A DNA stretch of 64,000 bases from an uncultured Collinsella sp. (GTDB lineage: Bacteria; Actinomycetota; Coriobacteriia; Coriobacteriales; Coriobacteriaceae), in NCBI GenBank assembly GCA_902491345.1, contig CABUHI010000005.1, positions 1-64,000 on the forward strand, in the 5' to 3' direction. The position numbers were made by a program, and so were the translations under genes. Positions 35,667 through 44,216 of this stretch are shown here, one piece after another. Below the pieces are notes generated by a model, which saw nothing but the letters and a program-made list of their open reading frames with translations, made no database searches and had not been told where the DNA came from. Each line of letters begins with the position of its first letter. Position 1 is the stretch's first letter.

Positions 35667-38417
35667 ATGTCTGACAAGCGCCGCACCTTTGCCGTTATCG
35701 ACGGCAACTCGCTCATGCACCGCGCCTTCCACGCCGTGCCGCCCACCATGAATGCGCCGGACGGGCGCCCCACCAACGCGATCTTCGGCTTTCTGAACAT
35801 GTTTCTTAAGATGATCGATGCCTTTAACCCCGACGGTGTGGTCGTGGCGTTTGACAAGGGCAAACCGCGCGTGCGCATGGAGATGCTGCCGCAGTATAAG
35901 GCGCAACGCCCGCCCATGGACCCCGATCTGCATGCGCAGTTTCCGATGATCAAGGAGCTGCTCACCGCGCTCAACGTGCCGATTCTGCAGTCCGAGGGCT
36001 GGGAAGGCGACGATATCCTGGGAACCATGGCGCGCCTGGGTGAAGAGGCCGGCTGCGACATGCTGCTGGTGACCGGCGACCGCGACATGTATCAACTCGT
36101 GACCGAGCACGTCAACGTGGTCTCGACCCGCAAGGGCCTGTCCGACGTGGCGATCATGACGCCCGAGAGCGTGGACGACCTGTATCACGGCATTACGCCG
36201 GCGCTCGTGCCCGATTTTTACGGTCTAAAGGGCGATACGTCGGACAACATTCCCGGCGTACCGGGCATCGGCCCCAAAAAGGCGAGCGCGCTCATCGCAC
36301 AGTACGGCAGCTTGGACGAGGTCATCGCGCATGCCGACGAGGTCAAGGGCAAGATGGGCGAGAACCTGCGTGCGCACATCGACGATGCGCTGCTGAGCCG
36401 CAAGGTCGCAACCATTCGCACCGATGCGCCCGTCGAGCTCGACTTTGACGAAACGTCCTTCCCGGCGTTTTCTGCCGACGAAGTGTCCGCGGCGCTGGGC
36501 ACACTTGGTATCACCGCCATGCAGAACCGTTTCTTGGCGCTGGTCGGCGGCGAGGGCGGGGCTGCTGCTGCCTCCAGTGTGTTTGAGATACCTGCTATGG
36601 TTCGCGCAGCCGCCGGCGATGCCGACGCGCTTGGTGCCGTTGCGGCTGAGGTCTCCCGCGCGATTGATGCCGGCGAGTGGGTCGCCGCCGTGGTGGACGA
36701 CGACAAGGAAGAGGGCGCGCTCTTTGGACTGACGCGCACGCTGTGGTTGGCGACGTCCAAGGGCCTGTTCGCGCTCGAGGAGGGCGACAGCGCCTCCACT
36801 GCCGTAGTCGATGGCTTCAACTTCGCTCACGGTGTGATCGCCGGCGTGCTTGCGCGCCTGTTTATGGAGGGCCGCGTGGCGAGCCCGGATACGAAGGCGC
36901 TGCTGCACGAGCTTTCGCCCGTCGATTCTTCTGAGCCCGAGCTCATGGATCCGCTCGCTACCGATTCCACGCGTATCTTCGATACCGTGGTCGCTGCCTA
37001 TCTGCTGGATTCCGATCGCTCCGAGTTCGATGAGGCATATCTTGCCGATACGTATCTGCAGATGGCGCTGCCTGCGGCGCGCGGCGCAGAGGGTGCCGGT
37101 GAGGACGCTCCGGCGCCCGCCGCTCGCACGGCGGCCTTGACGCTGGCGCTGGTCGCACCGCTGCGCGACCGCATGGCCCGTGAGAATGCCGCCAACGTGT
37201 TCGATGGCATCGAGATGCCGCTCGTTCCGGTACTTGCCAAGATGGAGCGCGCGGGCATGCTCGTGGACCCCGACCGTCTGCACAGTCTGTCCGAGGGTCT
37301 GGCGACCCAGATTACCGAGGTTGAGCGCAGTATTCGCGACCTGGCGGGTGACGAGACCTTTAATATTGGCAGTCCCATGCAGCTGTCGCATGTGCTCTTT
37401 GATGTGATGGGGCTTCCGACCAAGGGCCTCAAGAAGACTAAGCGCGGCTATTATTCGACCAACGCCAAGGTGCTGAGCGACCTTGCGCGTGACCACGAAA
37501 TCGTGCGTCTGATCTTGGACTGGCGTGAGAAGTCTAAGATCAAGTCCACCTATCTGGACACCCTGGGCCCGCTACGCCGTGGTGACGGTCGCGTACACAC
37601 TACGTACAACCAGACCATCACGGCAACGGGGCGTCTGTCCTCGAGCGACCCGAACCTGCAGAACATCCCGACGCGCTCGGAGCTGGGTCGTACCGTTAAG
37701 ACGGCGTTTTCGGCAGGCGAGGGAAGCGTCTTTTTGGCGGTGGACTACTCGCAGATCGAGCTGCGTCTGCTGGCGCATCTCTCAGGTGACGAGCACTTGG
37801 TGCGTGCCTTTAACGAGGGCGAGGACTTCCATGCCGAGACGGCGGCGCGCGTGTTCGGTGTGCCGGTGTCCGAGGTAACGCCCGACCTGCGCAGTCGCGC
37901 CAAGGCCGTGAACTTTGGCATCGTGTATGGTCAGCAGGCCTACGGCCTGTCGCAGTCGCTGCATATCTCGATGGCCGAGGCGCGCGACATGATCGACCGC
38001 TACTACGAGGCCTACCCGGGCGTGCGTACGTTCCTCGACAACGTGGTAGCACGTGCCAAGCAGACGGGCTACGCCGAGACCATGTATGGCCGCAGACGCC
38101 ATATTCCCGAGCTCAAGGCCAAAAACCCGCAACTCCGTGGCTTTGGTGAGCGTACGGCCATGAACCACCCCATGCAGGGAACCGCCGCCGACATCATCAA
38201 GATCGCGATGGCCCGCGTAAGCCGCCGCCTGGAAGAAGAGGGCTTTGCCGCCCACATGATCCTGCAAGTGCACGACGAACTGGACTTTGAGTGCCCCATC
38301 GACGAAGTCGAGCGCCTAACCACCATGGTCCGCGACGTCATGGAGCACGTCGTAGACCTCCGCGTCCCCCTAATCGCCGAAGCCAGCACCGGCATAACCT
38401 GGGCCGACGCGAAATAG
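35667..38417 (+). CDS. polA: DNA polymerase I
   Basis: 916 aa. The N-terminal 5'-3' exonuclease (about 1-290) has VIDGNSLMHRAF, GDDILGTMA, TGDRDMYQLV and KGDTSDNIPGVPGIGPKKA. A middle domain follows in which I see no exonuclease I D-x-E motif, so proofreading is probably lost. The polymerase domain has motif A DYSQIELR (D693), motif B RAKAVNFGIVYG and motif C HDE (869-871). It replaces RNA primers and fills gaps in repair. ATG 35667 after GCGAGG is chosen over an upstream GTG. Divergent from the aminopeptidase gene. Confidence 0.96.
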   Translation: MSDKRRTFAVIDGNSLMHRAFHAVPPTMNAPDGRPTNAIFGFLNMFLKMIDAFNPDGVVVAFDKGKPRVRMEMLPQYKAQRPPMDPDLHAQFPMIKELLTALNVPILQSEGWEGDDILGTMARLGEEAGCDMLLVTGDRDMYQLVTEHVNVVSTRKGLSDVAIMTPESVDDLYHGITPALVPDFYGLKGDTSDNIPGVPGIGPKKASALIAQYGSLDEVIAHADEVKGKMGENLRAHIDDALLSRKVATIRTDAPVELDFDETSFPAFSADEVSAALGTLGITAMQNRFLALVGGEGGAAAASSVFEIPAMVRAAAGDADALGAVAAEVSRAIDAGEWVAAVVDDDKEEGALFGLTRTLWLATSKGLFALEEGDSASTAVVDGFNFAHGVIAGVLARLFMEGRVASPDTKALLHELSPVDSSEPELMDPLATDSTRIFDTVVAAYLLDSDRSEFDEAYLADTYLQMALPAARGAEGAGEDAPAPAARTAALTLALVAPLRDRMARENAANVFDGIEMPLVPVLAKMERAGMLVDPDRLHSLSEGLATQITEVERSIRDLAGDETFNIGSPMQLSHVLFDVMGLPTKGLKKTKRGYYSTNAKVLSDLARDHEIVRLILDWREKSKIKSTYLDTLGPLRRGDGRVHTTYNQTITATGRLSSSDPNLQNIPTRSELGRTVKTAFSAGEGSVFLAVDYSQIELRLLAHLSGDEHLVRAFNEGEDFHAETAARVFGVPVSEVTPDLRSRAKAVNFGIVYGQQAYGLSQSLHISMAEARDMIDRYYEAYPGVRTFLDNVVARAKQTGYAETMYGRRRHIPELKAKNPQLRGFGERTAMNHPMQGTAADIIKIAMARVSRRLEEEGFAAHMILQVHDELDFECPIDEVERLTTMVRDVMEHVVDLRVPLIAEASTGITWADAK

Positions 38418-38520
38418 AAAAACAGCCACAGGTCCAAAGCAGCCAAACCAGAAGGGAGTCCCTTTCAGCAAGGAACTCCCTTCATCCATAATTATTCAGC
38501 CAAGTATCTAGACGCCAAGA

Positions 38521-38713
38521 CGCCATCTAGGCGGCAAGCAAGTCACCCTAGGACCTGGCCGGGCGAGGCGGGTAAGTTTTTCGTAGATTCCGCACGAGCC
38601 GGAAAGCACTTAATGCGCTTTCCGAGCGAGCCCAGGACCTGACCGAACGAAAAACTTACCCGTCTCGCCCGGCCAGGTCCGACGAGCCACGTTAACGAGC
38701 CGCCAAGATGGCG
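38521..38713. repeat. Large nested palindrome between polA and a HAD gene
   Basis: Main arms 38551-38584 and 38647-38680 match at 33 of 34 positions (beginning GGACCTGGCCGGGCGAGGCG). Inside is GGAAAGC/GCTTTCC. Outside, 38521-38535 matches the complement of 38699-38713 at 14 of 15; the latter is the last codons of the HAD gene. AGGACCTG also recurs as a direct repeat near 38634. Too large for a simple terminator; REP-like or built by inverted duplication. Confidence 0.85.
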
Positions 38714-39519
38714 TCGATGAGCGTCAGTACGCCCCCGTCGTTGTTGCTCGGAATGCGCCACTTGGCGTGCGCGTTCATGTGCTCCTCGGCATTGTCCACG
38801 ATAAAGCTATGCCCGACGCGCTCCAGCATGGGGATATCGTTGTAGGTATCGCCCACGGCGGCAGCATCGGCAATATCGATGCCCAGGTGCTCGCACAGGT
38901 GCGCGACGCCGGCGCCCTTGTCGACGCCCAGGTTCATAAAGTCGATCCACTCGCGCCCGGCGTTGGTGACGTAGAGCTTGTCCGAGAACTCGGGGCTATA
39001 GGTCTCGCGGAAAGCGGGCTCGGCGTCGTAGCCGGGGAAGAAGACCGAAATCTTGTTAGACTCGAAATCAATGCCCTCAAAGCTGTCGACGTAGTTGATT
39101 GTGTTGTAGTAGACGCTGATCTCGTCGTGGTATTGATGGTCGCGGGCAAGCACGTAGAACTCGTCGAAGCAGCACAGGACTGGGACAGCGCGAGGATCCT
39201 CCGAGGCACGGTTCAAGACCTGCTGATACAGCTCCACGTCAATATTGCTCTTATAGATATAGCTGCCGCGATAGATCACGCACGCTCCGTTGTCGGGGCA
39301 AAAGGCGAGGCGGTTCTTGATGCCCTCGAACATCTCCTCTAGCTTGGGGGCGGGACGTCCGCTGGCGGGGCAGAATACGATGCCGGCGTCGGCGAGCTTG
39401 TCCAGGCGCTCATCAAGACCCTGGGGCAGCACACGCTCGTCGGTCAGCAGCGTCTTGTCCATATCGACGGCGAGAATCTTAATGTTGCCGATGTTGGCGT
39501 CCGATTCGTAAGTTTGCAT
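38692..39519 (-). CDS. HAD-superfamily (Cof-type, IIB) phosphatase
   Basis: 275 aa. HAD motif I AVDMDKTLLTDE (with the catalytic Asp pair), motif II in VFCPASGRP, and motif IV GDTYNDIPMLERVGHSF are present. A large type-IIB cap occupies about residues 80-190. Such enzymes dephosphorylate sugar phosphates, PLP or flavin precursors; the substrate here cannot be told. GAAAGGCGC precedes ATG 39519. The 3' end forms one arm of the nested palindrome. Confidence 0.9.
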   Translation of the reverse strand: MQTYESDANIGNIKILAVDMDKTLLTDERVLPQGLDERLDKLADAGIVFCPASGRPAPKLEEMFEGIKNRLAFCPDNGACVIYRGSYIYKSNIDVELYQQVLNRASEDPRAVPVLCCFDEFYVLARDHQYHDEISVYYNTINYVDSFEGIDFESNKISVFFPGYDAEPAFRETYSPEFSDKLYVTNAGREWIDFMNLGVDKGAGVAHLCEHLGIDIADAAAVGDTYNDIPMLERVGHSFIVDNAEEHMNAHAKWRIPSNNDGGVLTLIDAILAAR

Positions 39520-39662
39520 AAAAATGCGCCTTTCGTTTCGAGATTGTTTCAGACGTTATAACCATCAACTAGTAGTCGAGCGTATTTTCGCAGGAATGGT
39601 GCGTATTTGCACCACGCTTCACAAAGTAATGAAAAAACTTTTCAGTAATTTGAATTTGTCGC

Positions 39663-39690
39663 TTGCGCAGCGTGCACTTTATCGTAATAT
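39663..39690 (+). promoter_or_regulatory. Putative argG promoter
   Basis: TTGCGC at 39663-39668, 16-base spacer, TAATAT at 39685-39690. It would give a transcript starting near 39697 and a leader of about 377 bases before argG, containing the arginine leader peptide. Confidence 0.45.
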
Positions 39691-39793
39691 AGCGAACATC
39701 GAAAACGGAGACGGCAAAAGAGCCGCTTACCGAGGAAAAGGTACCGTTTGCGATATTTGAATTGCGCCCGGCGATACGTGAAAGGAGAGGCAG

Positions 39794-39868
39794 ATGCAGT
39801 TCGTAAAGATCATCACCACTGCAGACAATGCCATCCGACGCCAGCGCGCAATTTCCCGACGACGATAA
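39794..39868 (+). CDS. Arginine-rich leader peptide upstream of argG
   Basis: 24 aa, ATG at 39794 with AAAGGAGAGG 3 bases before it. The second half ends IRRQRAISRRR then TAA: six arginines, the last three as consecutive CGA codons, whereas the neighbouring arg genes mainly use CGC and CGT. Arginine codons are concentrated just before hairpins that exclude each other (see attenuator entry). This is the pattern of a ribosome-stalling leader peptide sensing charged tRNA-Arg. Too short to find by length criteria; no homologue checked. Confidence 0.8.
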   Translation: MQFVKIITTADNAIRRQRAISRRR

Positions 39869-40016
39869 CAATCGTCTCTGTCCGCATGGGGCGCAATGCC
39901 TCAACAGAGTCATTTTGAGGTCGTTGGGTTTAAGCACGACATAGCCGCATGTTTCTAGGGCATGCCTGTGATGCATTCTGCTGAATAACCTGATATTTCA
40001 CGGTTTTTGACCTCAA
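39861..40016 (+). promoter_or_regulatory. Predicted arginine attenuator ahead of argG
   Basis: Downstream of the leader peptide: GACGAT 39861-39866 with ATCGTC 39871-39876 covers the last Arg codon and the stop. CTCTGT 39876-39881 can pair with ACAGAG 39904-39909. CCTCAA 39899-39904 can pair with TTGAGG 39915-39920 instead. TTGAGGTC 39915-39922 can pair with GACCTCAA 40009-40016. CTGTGA 39966-39971 pairs with TCACGG 39998-40003, followed by TTTTT. The TTGAGG segment has two identical CCTCAA partners, one upstream and one downstream, so the folds compete. Which fold stops transcription is not certain. Confidence 0.65.
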
Positions 40017-40073
40017 GGTGACTTGCAACTGACCGATGTTCTAACTAGCTACCAAGGGCGAAAGGAAACAGCC

Positions 40074-41300
40074 ATGAGCAAAGAAAAAGTCGTTCTCGCA
40101 TATTCCGGTGGTCTTGATACATCCGTATGTGTCAAGTGGCTCCAGGACGAGAAGAATCTCGATGTCGTTTGTGTCTGCGGCAACGTGGGCCAGGAAGAGA
40201 CCGGACTGGATGCCAAGAAGCAGAAGGCGCTCGACCTGGGCGTTCTCGATTGCCAGGTGCTCGACCTGCGCGACGAGTTCTCTGATGAGTTCCTGACTAA
40301 GGCCATCGCAGCAAACTCCATGTATGAGAACAAGTATCCGCTGCTCTCCGCCCTGTCTCGCCCGCTGCTTGCCAAGAAGCTTGTCGAGGTCGCCCACGAG
40401 TTTGGCGCGACCTACGTCGCCCACGGCTGCACCGGCAAGGGTAACGACCAGGTCCGTTTTGAGGCCGCCGTAAAGGCCCTCGACCCCGAGCTCAAGGTTA
40501 TCGCCCCGGTTCGCGAGTGGGATCTGAAGTGCCGTCCCGACGAGGTCGCCTATGCCCACGCCCACAACGTGCCGGTTCCCGAGGGTGCCAACGACAACCC
40601 CTACTCCATCGACGACAACCTGTGGGGTCGTGCTATTGAGTGCGGCCACCTGGAGGATCCCTGGAACGAGCCGCTCGATGACGCTTGGGTTATGACTAAG
40701 AACCCCGAGGACACGCCGGACACCCCGACCTACACCGAGATTGAGTTTGAGGCCGGCAAGCCCGTCGCCGTCGACGGCAAGAAGATGAAGCTCTCCGAGA
40801 TCGTCATCGCCCTCAACAAGATCTCCGGCGACAATGGCTTTGGCCGTCTCGATCTGGTCGAGGATCGCCTGGTGGGCCTTAAGAGCCGCGAGTGCTACGA
40901 GGTTCCCGGCGCCCTGACGCTCATCACCGCCCACAAGGCGCTCGAGGACATCTGCGTCGAGGGCGACCTGCTCAAGACCAAGATCAAGCTCGAGCAGGAT
41001 TGGGCCACCGCCGTGTACAACGGCCAGTGGTACAGCCCGCTCAAAAACGCGCTCGATGCCTTTATGGCCGACACGCAAAAGTTCGTGACCGGCACTGTTC
41101 GTCTGAAGTTCTTTAAGGGCAACTGCCATGTCGTCGGCCGCAAGAGCCCCTTCAGCCTCTACGACTACGGTCTGGCTACCTACGACCGCGACACCACGTT
41201 TGACGAGAAGGCCAGCGCCGGTTTTATCGAGATCGATACGCTGTCGCTCAAGACGTGGGCAAAGGTCCAGGGCCCCAGCTCTGCTGCCGCCCAGGCCTAG
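40074..41300 (+). CDS. argG: Argininosuccinate synthase
   Basis: 408 aa cytoplasmic enzyme that joins citrulline and aspartate using ATP. The PP-motif YSGGLDTSV (about 10-18) opens the protein; VAHGCTGKGNDQVRFE and the TPDTPTY-type segment are present, as is the C-terminal SPFSLYDYGLATYD. GAAAGGAAAC precedes ATG 40074. It is the first structural gene after the arginine leader and precedes argH by 521 bases, with a hairpin and a small ORF in between. Confidence 0.97.
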   Translation: MSKEKVVLAYSGGLDTSVCVKWLQDEKNLDVVCVCGNVGQEETGLDAKKQKALDLGVLDCQVLDLRDEFSDEFLTKAIAANSMYENKYPLLSALSRPLLAKKLVEVAHEFGATYVAHGCTGKGNDQVRFEAAVKALDPELKVIAPVREWDLKCRPDEVAYAHAHNVPVPEGANDNPYSIDDNLWGRAIECGHLEDPWNEPLDDAWVMTKNPEDTPDTPTYTEIEFEAGKPVAVDGKKMKLSEIVIALNKISGDNGFGRLDLVEDRLVGLKSRECYEVPGALTLITAHKALEDICVEGDLLKTKIKLEQDWATAVYNGQWYSPLKNALDAFMADTQKFVTGTVRLKFFKGNCHVVGRKSPFSLYDYGLATYDRDTTFDEKASAGFIEIDTLSLKTWAKVQGPSSAAAQA

Positions 41301-41453
41301 CGCCTCCTTCCCTTGGTATCCGCGCGGCCCATCCGCGTGATACATAACGGGCGCACGGGGTCCCTACCTTTCGTTATGCTTGCTGACACTTCTTAACATC
41401 GGTGGCCCCTACGTTCCGCCCGCATATATGATGCCGCGTCTGCGGCTGAGTCC

Positions 41454-41483
41454 GAGCCCCGCCGGGGTTGTCCGGCGGGGCTC
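41454..41483 (+). terminator. Strong hairpin after argG
   Basis: GAGCCCCGCCGG and CCGGCGGGGCTC pair perfectly (12 bp) around GGTTGT, followed by CTTCTATC. The T-run is poor, so it may terminate incompletely or protect the argG 3' end, allowing partial expression of argH. Confidence 0.6.
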
Positions 41484-41531
41484 CTTCTATCAATTTGGCG
41501 GCTCTGTGCCTATATATGAGGAGTATCCATT

Positions 41532-41702
41532 ATGTTCAATGCTATCGCGCATGCTTTGCTTGCCCTCGCGCCCGAGTTCGATGCTGTAAAGGTCGAGGAC
41601 GTTCCTATGAGCCTGAAGGCCTGGATCGATGGTTCGCAGGGCAACATCCGGAGGGAGACGTTGGGCGCCAAGTGCATGGTGCGTCACTTCTTTGCAAATT
41701 AG
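41532..41702 (+). CDS. Small ORF between argG and argH
   Basis: 56 aa, ATG 41532 preceded by ATGAGGAGTATCC with a good GAGGAG site. Starts MFNAIAHALLALAPEFDAV, then a segment with VEDVPMSLKAWIDG, and ends GAKCMVRHFFAN. Composition looks protein-like, weakly amphipathic, with no arginine clustering. No family recognised. Its position inside an arginine block suggests a small regulator or accessory protein, but a chance ORF cannot be excluded. Confidence 0.5.
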   Translation: MFNAIAHALLALAPEFDAVKVEDVPMSLKAWIDGSQGNIRRETLGAKCMVRHFFAN

Positions 41703-41820
41703 CCACATGGCCCCGCGCGCGGCAGGGAGTGTGTAAAACTAGCGGTTGATAAATCGCTTTAGCGACAGGGCACATTGCTTTGGACGCTTGTTTTGGTATT
41801 TGGAGAAAGGAGACGGTTCC

Positions 41821-43251
41821 ATGGCTCTTTGGGGCGGTCGTTTTGAGGCGGGCGTGGCCGAGGTCACGCAGGAGTTTGGCGCGTCGCTGCCGGTCGACAA
41901 ACATCTCTATAAGCAGGATATCGCCGGCTCTAAGGCGCATGCCAAGATGTTGGCCGCCCAGGGCATCATCAGTGCCGAGGACGAGCAGGCGATTGCCAAG
42001 GGCCTGACCGGAATCGAACAGGATATCGATGCCGGCAACTTCACCTTCGATATCAACGACGAGGACATTCATATGTCCATCGAGAGCGAGCTGACGCGCC
42101 GCATCGGCGAGGCCGGTAAGCGCTTGCATACCGGGCGTTCGCGCAACGACCAGGTGGCGACCGATACGCGTCTGGGCGTCAAGGCGCTGGCCAAGGAGCT
42201 CATGGAGGCCAATCTTGAGCTGCGCCATGTGCTGGTGGATGCGGCCAAGAAGTACGACAAGGTGATTCTGCCGGGCTACACGCATATGCAGCATGCTCAG
42301 CCCGTGCTGCTGTCGCATCACCTGCTGGCGTATTCCTGGATGTTCGCGCGCGACTTTACGCGTTTGAAGGCCGCCTTTGATGCTGCCGACAACTGCCCGC
42401 TGGGTGCCGCTGCGCTTGCCGGTACGAGCTATCCGCTCGATCGCCAGATGACGGCTGCCGAACTTGGCTTTGCGGGCGTGATCCCCAACTCGCTCGATGC
42501 CGTTTCCGATCGTGATTTTCTGCTCGATCTGCATTACGCCGGATCCGTCATGGCGATGCACCTGTCGCGTCTTTCCGAGGAGATCGTACTGTGGTCGAGC
42601 TCCGAATTTGGCTTTATCACGCTTTCCGACTCGTACTCCACTGGCTCGTCCATCATGCCGCAGAAGAAGAATCCCGACTTTGCCGAGCTTATCCGCGGCA
42701 AGAGCGGCCGTGTGTATGGCAACCTGGTGCAGCTGCTCGTGACCATGAAGGGCCTGCCGCTTGCTTATAACAAGGACTTGCAGGAGGACAAGGAGGGCGC
42801 GCTCGATACCGCCCATACGCTCATGCAGTGCCTGTCCGTTATGGCCGGAATGATTTCGACTTGGACCGTCAACGAGGATGCCATGGCGCGCGAGTGCGGC
42901 GTGGGGCACCTTGCCGCCACCGATGTTGCCGATTACCTGGCCAAGCGTGGCCTGCCGTTCCGCGAGGCACATGCCGTGGTGGGCCATCTGGTCCTGATGT
43001 GCGAGAAGAGTGGCTGCAATCTTGAGGACCTGCCGTTTGAGGTGTTCCAGGAGGCAAGCCCGCTCTTTGAACGCGATATTACCGAGGCGCTCGACATCCC
43101 CTCAATTGTCGCCGCGCGTACGACCGAGGGCGGTACCGCCCCTGCCGCCGTTGCCGTGCAGCTGCAGCGCGCCGAGGCACAGCTCGTGGCCGACGAGGGC
43201 GTGTTTGGATCGCTGACCAAGGTCGTCGAGATGGGTCACGGAGCAAAGTAG
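41821..43251 (+). CDS. argH: Argininosuccinate lyase
   Basis: 476 aa, splits argininosuccinate into arginine and fumarate, completing the pathway begun by argG. The fumarase/aspartase superfamily signature GSSIMPQKKNPD is intact, as are HTGRSRNDQVATD, TYPLDR-type TSYPLDRQ and TVNEDAMARE. GAGAAAGGAGAC precedes ATG 41821. Presumably under the same arginine control as argG if read-through past the 41454 hairpin occurs. Confidence 0.97.
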   Translation: MALWGGRFEAGVAEVTQEFGASLPVDKHLYKQDIAGSKAHAKMLAAQGIISAEDEQAIAKGLTGIEQDIDAGNFTFDINDEDIHMSIESELTRRIGEAGKRLHTGRSRNDQVATDTRLGVKALAKELMEANLELRHVLVDAAKKYDKVILPGYTHMQHAQPVLLSHHLLAYSWMFARDFTRLKAAFDAADNCPLGAAALAGTSYPLDRQMTAAELGFAGVIPNSLDAVSDRDFLLDLHYAGSVMAMHLSRLSEEIVLWSSSEFGFITLSDSYSTGSSIMPQKKNPDFAELIRGKSGRVYGNLVQLLVTMKGLPLAYNKDLQEDKEGALDTAHTLMQCLSVMAGMISTWTVNEDAMARECGVGHLAATDVADYLAKRGLPFREAHAVVGHLVLMCEKSGCNLEDLPFEVFQEASPLFERDITEALDIPSIVAARTTEGGTAPAAVAVQLQRAEAQLVADEGVFGSLTKVVEMGHGAK

Positions 43252-43302
43252 AGGTTTGGCTGAAGCCGTATTGTCCATTTATTGATAAATCGTTTTTGTT
43301 TT

Positions 43303-43335
43303 ACGGGCGCCTGCTGATGTGGGCGTCCGTATTTT
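43303..43335 (+). terminator. Terminator after argH
   Basis: ACGGGCGCC pairs with GGGCGTCCGT across a 9-base loop and is followed by ATTTTG. Modest intrinsic terminator. Confidence 0.55.
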
Positions 43336-43635
43336 GTTGCTATGGGGGAGGGGCTTGTCGAGAAGTTCTGTAGGACCTTTGGGCAGGTTGTGAAGGGGGT
43401 ACGTTCGCGGGCGGCAACCGACCGTCTGCTCTGCTCGATGCGGTTGATGGGCAGTCGGATGGTACTCTAATCGAGCTTCGAAACAGAAGTGACACATATG
43501 GAACGCTTCAATAAATTGCAACGTTTCAATAAACAGCTTTTTGTTTAACTGCAGCTAAAACTCTGTTACGATGCAGTCCAGGCGGGTGCCGGAATGGGAC
43601 TTGGGCACGCGCGAACCTACTTGAAAGGCTACCTT
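43336..43635 (+). promoter_or_regulatory. ndk upstream region with repeats and a 16-codon ORF
   Basis: AACGCTTCAATAAA (43502-43515) and AACGTTTCAATAAA (43520-43533) are direct repeats 18 bases apart. They lie inside an ATG-to-TAA frame at 43498-43548 reading MERFNKLQRFNKQLFV, which has only a weak ribosome site. TTTAAC at 43544-43549 and TACGAT at 43567-43572 are spaced 17 and could be the ndk promoter, placing the repeats just upstream like an operator. The remainder, 43336-43497, shows nothing I can name. Confidence 0.4.
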
Positions 43636-44040
43636 ATGGCTATCGAGAAGACCTTCATCATGATTAAGCCCGACGCCGTGCGCGACCGCAAGATCGGCGA
43701 GATTGTTGCTCGCATCGAGCGCAGCGGCCTTGTCATCGAGCGTATGGAGATGACCACGCTCGAGCGCGCTACCGTCGAGGAGCACTACGCCCATCTGGCC
43801 GACAAGCCCTTCTTTGGCGGTCTCTGCGACTTTATGACGAGCGGTCCGGTCGTCAAGATGGTCGTTTCCGGTCTCTCCGCTGTCTCCAAGATGCGCACCC
43901 TTATGGGCGCTACCAACCCGCTTGATGCTGCCCCCGGCACCATTCGCGGCGACTTCGCTGTCGATGTCAACGCCAACGTGATCCACGGATCCGACTGCCT
44001 GGAGAACGCCGAGATCGAGATCAAGCGCTTCTTTGGCTAA
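43636..44040 (+). CDS. ndk: Nucleoside-diphosphate kinase
   Basis: 134 aa, phosphorylates NDPs to NTPs by ping-pong transfer through a histidine. FIMIKPDAVRDRKIG opens the protein, and the catalytic His lies in NVIHGSDCLENA (about residue 115). FKGPPVV-type residues are replaced by TSGPVVKMV in the middle, within normal variation. TTGAAAGG precedes ATG 43636. Monocistronic: a strong terminator follows. Confidence 0.97.
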   Translation: MAIEKTFIMIKPDAVRDRKIGEIVARIERSGLVIERMEMTTLERATVEEHYAHLADKPFFGGLCDFMTSGPVVKMVVSGLSAVSKMRTLMGATNPLDAAPGTIRGDFAVDVNANVIHGSDCLENAEIEIKRFFG

Positions 44041-44078
44041 ACCAGCTTTGACTCCTTAAAGCTGTTAGCGTGTGGCTT

Positions 44079-44114
44079 GGGCGCCGCGGAACTCCATCCG
44101 CGGCGCCCTTTTTA
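44079..44114 (+). terminator. Terminator after ndk
   Basis: GGGCGCCGCGGA and TCCGCGGCGCCC pair perfectly around ACTCCA, followed by TTTTTATT. Strong intrinsic terminator. Confidence 0.93.
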
Positions 44115-44216
44115 TTCCGGTAGATTTTTGGTAACTGCTTAGAAATCTACTAAAGAGCCCCGCCCAGATGTTTCTTCCGGGCGGGGGCTGGCGTTAGCGT
44201 ATGGCTTTGTAGGTCT

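Noticed and set aside
39524..39760. 78-codon plus-strand frame before the arginine leader
   Set aside because: It overlaps the presumed argG promoter, has no ribosome site and no protein-like pattern.
41380..41589. 69-codon frame after argG
   Set aside because: It reads through the strong 41454-41483 hairpin and lacks a ribosome site; the 41532 frame is a better candidate.
43281..43300. Terminator from the TTGATAAATCG / CGTTTTTG stretch after argH
   Set aside because: No adequate stem precedes the T-run; the hairpin at 43303-43330 is better supported.
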